DNA of 64,000 bases from an uncultured Clostridia bacterium (GTDB lineage: Bacteria; Bacillota; Clostridia; Christensenellales; UBA1242). Made by a program: the position numbers and the translations under genes. Below are positions 21,201 to 33,200 of the stretch, piece by piece (position 1 is the stretch's first letter; every line of letters starts with the position of its first letter). The stretch covers positions 1 to 64,000 of the forward strand of contig CALWTS010000031.1 in assembly GCA_944384535.1 (NCBI GenBank), written 5' to 3'. The notes under the pieces are model-generated. The model searched no databases and had not been told where the DNA came from. It saw only the letters and a list, made by a program, of their open reading frames with translations.

Positions 21201-24200
21201 TTTAGAGTTTTGTTCAGAGTTTGGATTATTGAAAGAATAATTCAAAGCAACTTTATCATAGTACGACTTTGAAACATTGTTGGTTCCAAATATATAAACT
21301 TTACTCTCATTTGCAACCTGTGTGTAATCATCATCATTTATATTTGTAATAGTATAACAATTTTGAATTGTAGCTCCTGATCCATTGCTAAACGCATATA
21401 TATCTGCACTTATATATGAACTTAAACTTCCAGTAGCGTATGTATTTTCAATTAATGCGTTGCTGTTACCACTCAAGTCAACTACTCCATATATATCTCC
21501 ACCTTTACCTGCTCTATAAATAATATCTACCGCAGTTGAACAATCGATTATCTTGCCACTTGTTAACTTTCCTACTAAACCAGAAATATTTACAACTTCT
21601 GAACTAATTGAACCATTATTATCTATGTAACTTCCTATTTCAATTTTACCTTTTACTTGACAAGCATAAACAATTGAAGAATCACCAACTTCACTTACTA
21701 ATCCAGCATAATTTTTACTTTCTGAACCATTATCAATATTAATATCAACATTAACTACAACACCAGATACAAATGAATATCCTGATATTTCTTCTATAAA
21801 TGCAAACTTCGAACCATCGTTGTTTGTATAGTCAATTTCACAAATATCACCACCACGTTGTCCAATTATTGCAGAGTTTTCAAAAGAACCTAATGAATCT
21901 GTAAAACTTGTACTATTAAATTCATAGTACTTAATACCATGGAAACTATTGTCATTATCTTTATTACCAGTGTGAATATAAGTTGGATCTAATTTAGAAA
22001 TACTTTCGCCTTCTTTTAATACATTATTTATTATGATTGATGCAATTGCATCACTACTTTTAGCATTATTATATCCATTTTTATTTGAATACCCTGAAGT
22101 ATAACCAATATCATACCCTGAGTCATCAGTTAATAATGAAACTTCATGATTATAATAATTATCTGTACTTTTTTTGATATCACCTTCACCAAACAATGCA
22201 TGAGCTGTGTTACTAGATGTATTATATCTAGAATTAAATGATGTTACAATAGAATAATTTTCTGAAATCTCATTTGCACATTCACCAACAGATGTTGAAA
22301 CAAAACCTATCAAACCTCCAAAGGCATACTTACCTAATTCACCACTATTCTCTACAAATACATCTCCATAATTATAATTATTTTCAATTTTAACTGATAA
22401 ACTATCTCCTGTGTGGCCTAAAGTTCCTCCAGCAATAATTGCATCACTATTACTACTTGCTCCCCAAATTTTTAGGACTCCACCAAAAGATGTATTGGAA
22501 ATTTTTAAAATAACTGAATTTGCATCACCTACAACACCACCAAAATTTAATTTACTAACATTTGAAAATATGGCACCATCAAACCTAATCTTCTGTTTAT
22601 TTGAATTTCCTCCATTAATTCCAACAGAGGGGTCTGATGTTTCGCCTGTAACTTCTGATGTTCCCCCTATAACTTTACCTATTATTCCTCCAATATTTAC
22701 ATCATTGCTTAAATTGTTATTGTTGCTTGAAGAACTTTCTTCCACAAATTCCACAAAAATATATGGTTTTGCAATTATTTCATTTTGAATATTTATTGAA
22801 ACACCACTACTAATATTTACAGAACCTATAACAGAACCTATATTAATTTCCCCAGAAGAAGGTACTTGTACTTTAATATTTCCATTACCTGAATTAAGAT
22901 TTGTGCCCCCGTTAGCTCCCAAGAAAGTAAATGGCGAGTCAGAAAATCCCAAAACAATTCCAATATTTACATTGTTAATAATCTTTATTACGTCACTGCT
23001 ATTACTGTAACTTGTTTTAAACAACGATTCCCAACCAGAGTTGTTTACATTATTATTTGCATTTTGTCTAACTTCAAAATTAATAGTATTAATCTGAGAA
23101 ATATTTAAACTTCCGGAAGTATTATATCCAACAATACCACCTGCATACAAATTTTGTATAATACTAGTATCATCTATTAATAGTTTACCATCTACTATAG
23201 AAGCATGTCCATTTATATTTAAATATGAATTTGATTTCTTCTGACCAATAAATAGACCTGTATAAATTGTATCAGCTGTTACATTATTTATCATAAAGTT
23301 AAAATCAACATTTATAGCTTCCTCTTGGAATGTGGATAAAACACCTAGCCCTTTTACAAGTCCAATATATCCGCCCAAATAAATTCCTAAAGCTAATTCA
23401 TCGTTATTTTTAACATTTTGTTCATTTGGATTTTGTTGTTTAATAGAAGCTAATGCGATACCTGTATTACCAGCATTTTCACTTCCAACTAAATCTCTTA
23501 TAGACATTCTCAAATCTTGTGCACCAGTCGAAATACTACTAAGTCCAGCATAAGTCCCGATATAATAACTATTATATGTAGGTTGAACACCTTCTTCATT
23601 TGTAACTGAAATATAATTAACAGATTTTTGTAATTCAATTTTTATGCCTTCAATTTGCATAATAGAAATACTGCTTTCTTGTATAAATTCACCTGTTATA
23701 AGTCCAATACTTGCAGTTGTTCCACTTGATGATAATTTTACATTAAATATTGCTCCATCATTAGTTATACTAGGAATATAACTTATTTTTAAATTTGCAA
23801 TAGACGAACTAATAATTTTAGGTGCAATTAAACCAACGCTAACATTATCTCCACTTACTGTAACACTAACAGGATTGCAAATTTCAATATTAACGTTAGA
23901 CAAATTAATTTCTCTTACTTCACTAGCAATTAATAGTCCCGCACGTCCATTATCAGCAGTTAATTCTATATTATTGTTGTCTTGCGAACTTGAAACGCTA
24001 GAAGACAGTTTATATTGGATATTGACATTTTCCATAGAAAAACCTTTGCCTACGCTTGTAATAAAGTTTTCATAAGCAATAATTTTTATATCTTTACTTT
24101 CGCCTTGTCCACCTATAATTTTGCCAGAAAATCCAGTTATTGGTGATAATTGTACTTTATAATCTTCTTCATATTTACCAAGATCTATATCTTGAACTTC

Positions 24201-27200
24201 TTCAGAACCCTCACTAACCAATCCTCTAACCACCACAGTGTATTCGCCATTGCTCATTGCATCAAAAACTTCTTTTACATTATAGCAGTCTAAATAAAGA
24301 TAATTAGTTGCTCTTTGATATTTTATACTTGGGAATAACTGATCTGTTGGATGAGTCCAATTAGATTGACTCCAAATCCCAGAGTTGAGGAATGCCTCTT
24401 GTGTATAAGACCTTCCTGTTTCTGCACTATTGTAATAAGCAGAAGAGGTAATTTGATAAACATAATCCTCTTTTTTATCATTTAAATTTATATTAAGATT
24501 ATCCTTGCCTTCTATTAAATTAAGTTTTACCGTAAAACCATTATAAATATAGTTTTGATAGTATGCAATTGAAGCTATTTTATTTGTTATTTGAACTCCA
24601 CCAGATAGCATATCTTCTTTTGCTTGCATTAAAGTTAAATAACTAGAATATGAATCTCCTGAATCAACAACATCTGTTGAATTAGAAACTTTTATAAAAT
24701 CTCCAACTAACAAATTAAACTTATAATTTTTAGAAAGGTTTGCATCTTGTTTTATATCTTCGTAAATACCTGTGTCATAATCATAAGCGGTAAAGTAATT
24801 TAAAGCATTAACTGATAATAAAGCAACTCTGCTTGCTTCTCCCCTTATTGCACCAATTAATCCTCCAGCTTTTACGGAAGCACGTACATCACCTGATGCA
24901 TAAGCCTCGTTGATTAAATACTTAGTGTATGCAGGAGCATATTGATATTCAGCATTTGTTTGGTAAGCACTAGCTTGACTTAAATCCATAAAACCAATTA
25001 AACCACCAGCATATTCAGCATTTAAAGATATTACATTTAATTTTGAATAGGAAATTTCAAGTTTACCACTACCAACATAACCGATTAAACCACCAATAGC
25101 TTTTTGGTTGTAGTTTTCATCTGATAGAACAAATAAATCTAAAACACCTCGTTCAACAGAAGTATTACCATTATAAAAATTTGATAGATTATTTTCTATT
25201 TGATTTTGAATCGTAGTATTATGAACTGCAAAAGCTCTACTTACAGAACCAAAAGATTGTCCTATAACTCCACCTGCAAAATACTTTGTAGAAACAATGT
25301 TTGAAGATTTATCTGCTGATTTAGAACCTTCAATAGTTATACCGATATCCCTAATATTAGTTTGATATCCAGTTAACCCAAATAATCCTCCGACAACTTG
25401 TCCCTTAATATTTACAATTCCTGAAACTCTAATATTATTTATAGAAAAATTATCTGATTGATTAATATTAAACTCAGTGCTATCTGAATTGTAATTATCA
25501 ACAAAACCTATAACCGAACCGGCAAAAGAATAGTTTTTAACCATTGAAACAAAATTATCGCTAATTTTTGTGCTATAATTCAAAGTATTTTTTGCTTGTT
25601 CTCTTAAACTTTTTAAACCTGACAAATTCAAATAATCATTCAAGTTTCCAACTATATACCTATTTGCTAACAGTGTTGGATTTACTACAGAAATATTTTT
25701 AACTATGTTATTTCCAAATGCAAATCCTGACAAAGCACCTACGAAATTTAAACCTTCAATACTTGCATTATCACTAAAATTAAAATCAACATTTATTATG
25801 ATTGAATCCTTTATATAACCTGCTAGACCACCTACCATAACAACACCATTAGCAATAATTTGATCAATACTTATGTTTAAATTCGTAACTAATGGTATGG
25901 AACCATTTCGTCCCTCCATAGATGCAAATAAACCAAATGTTACACCTTCACTTTCAGAAGCAATAGATATACCAGAAATGTCAAAACCATTTCCATATAA
26001 TTTTCCTGCAAAACACTTTTGTGTAGAAGGAAGAACAACCGATTCATCACTTGAAATTAATTGAGATAAATCAATATCGTTAACTAAACGATAATTTCCC
26101 CAAATCATTTCATCATTATAATAATTTTGAATGTAACTTGAACTTGATTTTCCAGAAATCTCTATAAAATCTTGAAAATCAGCAATCAAAATAGGATTTG
26201 AACTTGAACCTAAATAGGTATCTATTTCTAAACCATCATCAAATTGTAGAATTGAATAAGGTAAAATATACTTACCATTTTCATCTTCTGCGACAATTCC
26301 ATCGTAATTGGAATCATCTATATGATATATATATCTATGAGAATGTGATATTGTATTTGTTTCAATTAATTGAATTTCATAAACTGCTTCTGAAACATAT
26401 GTAGCTGCAGAAATTAATTTTGTTCTCCATACACCATCATTTTCTCCATCTGCAAAAGCAAAACCATAAAATGCTGAAGTGTCTGATGGATTAGTAACAA
26501 GTATTGCACCAGTACCAAATCTAGATTCTGTAGTTGTATCGTTTGTATCCGTTGCAGATTCATAAGCTTTGTTAAAGAAGTAACAATTTGTGTAAACTCC
26601 TTCTTCAGATCGTAAATTACCCTCTTCATCGACTCCAGAGAAATTCATTTGAGTAAATTTAGAATTTGCAATTTGTGATGCTGAATAAGCATTTTCAATT
26701 TCTCCAGAATTAATATAAACAAATCCAGATGCAAGATAAACTTTGTTAGTATCATAAGAATTTGCAATTAGAATATTAGAATAAGCATCTTTAATAAAAC
26801 CATTATTATTATATACAAAACCTGCAATATATCCAAGATCAGATTTTAATGATGAACCCTCGTATGCGTAAGCTGAATATTCCGTTCCTAATTCACTTTC
26901 TGAAGATTTAACTCCTTCGATATAACTAGTGATTATAGATTGAGAATTTACCCCAACAAATCCAGCTGTATAGAAGGTAGTATTTTGAGATTTATTTGAT
27001 ATATCCACTTTTTTAACAAATGAAGATGCAATAGATCCATTATTATTTAAAACAAATCCGGCTATATTACCTTGACCTACTATATTAAATGTCCCCAAAT
27101 CTTGATATTGGGCAGATGTATAACCCGTTGGTAGATTGTTTATAGTTTTTTCGCTACCTATTATTATTATAGAGTCACCACCTACTCGAGAATTTGTAAT

Positions 27201-30200
27201 ACTACCTTTATTGGTTAAGACAAAACCAGCAACACTAGATGACCAATCTGAATTTTGAGTAATATAAACTTCTTCTGAGGTATTTTTACCTCTTACAAAT
27301 TTTATATTGATTCCTTCACTATAATTATGTTTTTCACATGCTGGAATAGATAAAACATCGTTCATAACATAATCTTCTGAATAGAATGAAACAATTTCAC
27401 AATTAGTAATAATTCCCTCATTATTTAAAGCTAGACCTGCAATATTGATAGTTTTATACTTAGAAACATCAATTGTTAATTGTCCTCCGTTATATAAATT
27501 AACTCTAACATTTTTTAAAGTAGTACCACTAACAACATTATTAAATAATGCTAAATTTAAAGTTGTTTGTTCATCTGGTTCAACATTGAATGATTTAATA
27601 TAGATTGTGTATCCGTTACCATCAAAACTTCTAATCATAGAAGTATCAAAAGGTGTAAATCCAGTAAGAACAATATCATTTGTTAAAATATAATCATTTT
27701 GAGAAACTTTATCATATAATGCAGGATTAAGATCGTTAAAATCACTAGTACTAGAAATAGTTAAAGGCAAATCAGGATCCGAATAAGCTTTTACAGTGAT
27801 AGTAAAATATGTATCATATACAGCTGTTAATCCACCAGCAGAGATATAAGTCCTTAAAACTAAATTAATAGAATTATTTAATCTCTTTCCTGTTACAACC
27901 ATATTATTGCTTTCACTATCAAAACTAAATGAAATAGGACTATCAACTGAACTATCGTTGATATTTACAAATGTATTTTCTCCAACTACATAGAATAGTC
28001 TGTCCTTTAATGTTTGCACCACAGGATTTTTATTAGTATCATAAATATAATTTATTAAATATTTAGATGTGCTCGCTTTATCTTCAGAAGGATAATATTG
28101 TTTTGTCGTAAAACTTTGTCTAGACTGTAGTAAATCTTCGACAACTGTTACACTTTCATCATCTCCTTCATCATAATTATAATTTTGAGGAACTAGATTA
28201 TAATTAACATCAAAAGCTTTTGGAACACCTACCCAAACATCTAAAGTACCATTATCAGAATTAGATATTTCAATTTTTTCAGGATCAATTTTAAAATCTA
28301 CTAATATAACTGTTGCTCTTGTAGATTTTGTTTCTGTGACACCATTTAAATCTCTACTAACTTTTGCCTGGATATAGAATGTATTGTTTTGAGATTCATC
28401 AACAGAAGCCAAAACTGTAACAGTTAATGTAGCAGAAAAAGTCTTTGTTCCTTTTTCTTCATCTCTAGATGTTTCAACAAAATCTGAAATATTTATTCCT
28501 TTAACTTCTTCTCCAATAATTATAGGAGATTCAACGCTTTGATCCATTAAAACTGTAATATCAACTTTAGCAGTTGATCCTTTTGCAACATAAGCAGTAT
28601 TATTACCATCAACCGTTATAGAAGGTTCTTTTAAATAACTAACTGATAGAAAATAATTTACGTAAGAAATAACAGATCCATCACCTTTACAGAATTTTGC
28701 AGTAAATTTAATAATACTATCACTATTTACTGTTGGATTAATCCAAATTTTAAAGTAAATTACACCCGTATCTTCGACTTCAGACTTTTCACTATTTGAA
28801 GGAGTATACCTTAAAGTTGTTCCAACCTCTTGAATATTTGAATTTGTTGCTCTTATAAACCCAACAATGTTACCTGAAGCATAAGGTTTTACTAATTCCA
28901 TATCAACAGCATAAGATACCGTTGAACCGCTATATGAAAGTTCTACATAATCATAATATGCATAATATGGATTGACATTAATTGATAAAATAGAACTATT
29001 TCCAGGAGCTAAAACGCTTGTTTTGTCACCAACTATATGAACTGTTGCAAAAGAATTATTGCCAACTGACGTATAGATTGAATTTGTAATTTTAGTATTA
29101 TTTACATCAATACTATTAAAGTTTTGTTTAGTAACCAAAAGTTCAAAAGTACCAGAAGAATTTAAATCTTTACTATCATTACCACTTTTTGATTTAAATG
29201 ACACTTCAAAAATCATATCATCTGAAACTTTGCTTTTATATTCCATGTTTACAGATAAATTAACCTCAAAGATATAAATATAAACTCCGTTAGATTTTAT
29301 TTTATCATCTATTAATGAAACAACTGCATCTAAAATTGGTGTTTGATTATCTTGTGTCAAAGAATAATGATATAACATATTTTCATCTTTTTTTAAACTA
29401 AGTGCATTTCCATCATAAGAAATTAGAGGTATAATTTCATCATCAACCGCTGTTGTTTCAATTTGAACCTTGATAGTAGCATTAGTTGAAGGAGTAATAG
29501 AAACTTGTTGATCAGAAATATCAAAAGTTATAACTCCATCGGTAGGATTAATATAAAACTTCCTTTCAAATACATTATTCAACGCATCTTGATAAACAAC
29601 ATCTGTTGAATCCAAATCATTTTCAAATAAAATTGATTTTACTGTTACTGTAGTATTAGTAGAATCATTGTCTGCAAAAACTTTAAATACATTATTACTG
29701 ATTTTTTCTACCGCCACCGCGCTTTCTTCACTCGAAGTTGTTTCCATTTTGATATATAAAGAATCATTGCTTACAAGATCAAAACTTTCCGCTGTATTTC
29801 CCAATATTACTTTAGTTTTTTCAAAATTTATAACATAATCTCTGCTTTTTGTCTTTTGTAGATAAGATAATGATTCATCTTCAACAATATTATTTGAACC
29901 AGTTATATCAGTCCATGAAATAACCATATTTGATATAGCATAAACTACCTTGACATTAATAGTTTTAAAATTTTCTACATTTTGTTTAGAAGATAAAGTT
30001 AAAACTACATTTCCAGTTTTCTTAATATTAATAGTTGTTCCAACAACCTTAACAATACTTGAATCCGAAGAAGAAATTATAATATTTTTATTAGAACTAT
30101 TATTTCCAATTAGTTCAGAAAGAGTAATTGTATTTAATTCATTCAAATCATTCTCTTGAGTAGAAGTTAAATCTGTTGGATTACTTTTTAATTTGTAATT

Positions 30201-33200
30201 AAAGAGAATACCATTATTACTATTAACAGCAATTGATTTATAAAAGCCATTTGTTTTTGTAATATCAGTTGTTTTTATAGAATAAGATTTTACATCATTC
30301 ACTTCTTCGTCTTGATATAATTCTTTTAAGTGAGCATCTCCATTATTAACATACTCCAAGAAATTCTCATCACCCGCCTTAACAAAATTAGGATTTGACT
30401 GATAATCTGTAGATTTTTTGCTAATATATTCACCATCTTGGTAATAACTATAATAATAATTGGTAAAAGTTATTGAATTTGTAGCTCCTTGAGAAAGATT
30501 ATAAGGTTGATTGATTCCTATTACAGAAAAACTGTAATCAATTATAGCTTGTTTAACATCAGCAGCAATAATTCCAGCAAAAGCTCCTACATATGTCGTA
30601 GAACCAAATCTTATAAATACATTCGAACTAGAATCTGTTAGGTTATAGTTATAAGCAAATGATTTTGTGATATTTGATGAATTTGCAACTTCACCAACTA
30701 TTCCACCTATTATACTTCCTTTAAATGTGTTAACTGAATATTTAATATCATCATCAGAAGAAGCATAATCTTCTAAATTATAGAACTCTACTTGACAATT
30801 TGTAATATCGCCACTATTTAATCCAGAAATACCACCAACAATACTATCACTAAAACTTGCATCTATTGTAAGTCCTAAAACTTTAGAGAATTCAATTAAG
30901 GAGAAGTTTTGTCCAACAATTCCTCCTACATACTCTCCTGTTGTTGCCGTAAGAACACTAGAATATCTCTCATAAACATCAACGGTAACATTAGAAATAG
31001 TTCCATAATTAAAATCAACTATAAACCCATTACCGCTTACATGACCATTAAACGATAGATTTCTAATAGTAGCATTTTCTCCTAAAGAATTAGATAAATT
31101 TTTACCAGCGAATTTAATAGTAACCTCACTGCTATATCCTTGTAATCCACCGTTAAAAGATGATGAAAATTCCTCATTATTCCTATTTATATCAGTTAAA
31201 TCTATACTATTCATGACTGTATAATATCTATCCTGTTTCATAGAAACAAAACCATTCGCATCATATACTCTATAGGAATGTTCAAAACTTCTACCATCTG
31301 CAACAATAACCTCTGCGCGAATTAAAATATTAGAAAAATCAACAGTTTTCATATTGTCAGCAGTTGTTATAGATTTAAAATATGCATGATTGACTAAAAA
31401 GTCATACCAACTTTCCTTGGTTTGAGTATCTTTAATATTACCAATCGATGTTAAAGGTAAGTAACCTTCTTTCTCTTGCAAAGTATTTTCATCAATATAG
31501 TAATACTTAATTTGATTATTATAAACGGCATCTTCTGGTAAAACATAAACAAATCCATTCATTCCTTCATTAATCATTGAAGGCAAATTAACAGCTAAAG
31601 CACTCATTGAAATATTATTAGAAACGCTAACAAAATCAGTTGTATATTCACCATTTTCATCTGTAACAACATATGTTACATTGTTGTTTTTTGAATTTGT
31701 AGGAGAAACCTGTAGCAACATATAATAAGGTTGGTTGCTTCCCACCTCAAAATATATCCCATCTTTATCACTATTAGACCAAACAATTTGTTCAACTCTT
31801 TGTGCATTTTTAATCGTAATTTTTATAGGTGTATAAATATCTGTAATTAATTTTTCCCCATCTTGTCCATCAGTTTTAAGAATATAATGTACCATTAAAG
31901 TATCATAAAAGGCATAATCACTCATAGTGGTAAGTGCTTCAATATTAAAACTTATATAATTGCTTTGAGTAACAATTTCGGTAACTGCATATCTACCCTT
32001 AGTCCAAGTAACAGTTTTTTCTGTTCTAGATTGGTCTCCCATCACAGCATTATTATTCGAATCAACAGTCGTAGAAACAAAATCAAAATTTAAAATATCA
32101 TAGTATGTAATATTACTATTTGGAAATTGAATTGTAATTCGCTTAGTTGTATCATTTTTATCACGATCACCAACAGTATCATTTGCATAAAGAGTAACTT
32201 GTTTATTAGCTTGAGGAGTTACCACTAATCCTTCAGGCGAAATATAACTTTCAATGAATATAATCCTTACTAAACTCGTGTTGCCATCTTCATCAATTTT
32301 TTCAACTCCCTTTCCACTGAAAGTTAATACAGCATAAGTAAAACCAACACTTTTTGTTACTAAATTAGAATTATTATATGTAAAATTAGCAATTGAACTG
32401 ATTTGGTTCACATTTTCTTTTGATTTATTGATAATCTCCGAAATTCCAGCTGAAGTATTGATAAGATTTTTAAACCTTGTTATGTCATTTGTTTCAGTTT
32501 CAACAAAATCATAATATGATATCGAAAGTTTGGCTACAGCACTTTGACCATTTGAGGTGTTATAAGAATATAAAATAGGTGTTGTTGAACCATTTTTAAG
32601 CATAAGTTTTGAAACACTTTCAGCAGCATTTTCATCTAAAACTTCACCGTAAATGGAATATAATTTATTAGAATAACCAATGTCAGAAACAGAGTTAGAT
32701 TCATTACTTGTATTATAAACTACGCTTGCAGATTTTAATGGAAGGAAAATATCTATAGAAAAATTTTCACTTAACAAACCGTTGGCATGTGCAATTTGGT
32801 AAGAATCTAAAGATGTGATACCTTGACTTGTGTTGTTTAAAGTCAAGGTTATCTCAAAAGTTACAGAATTATCATCATCATTAACTTTTTTTGGTTGGGA
32901 AATTGTTACATTACTACTATTGTTAATAACTGAAAGTCCTTCTATGCTAGTTTGTCCTTGCAATGTAAATGTTTTTTTCTGAATTACCCCAACCTTACTG
33001 CTATCAACTCTAAAATCAGCATTTTCAAAAACAAAATCATCCTCTGAAACGCTTCTAATCAACTTTAAATCAAAATATGTTGAAACTAAACTATTATCAG
33101 CACTTGTGAAAGTTAAAGTAATTCCATCGACAGACTGAAGTTTTAAAGTCTCTGAAGCTTTGATATAAATTTTCTTAACTGAAGGAAGATTATTTTTGTC

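Noticed and set aside
22411..22788. 125-codon plus-strand frame inside the giant gene
   Set aside because: Antisense shadow of Gly/Asn-rich repeats; no RBS or promoter.
20000..30950. CRISPR-like or recent tandem DNA repeats in the giant gene
   Set aside because: Repeats are recognisable only as protein motifs of varied length and spacing; no conserved DNA repeat unit.
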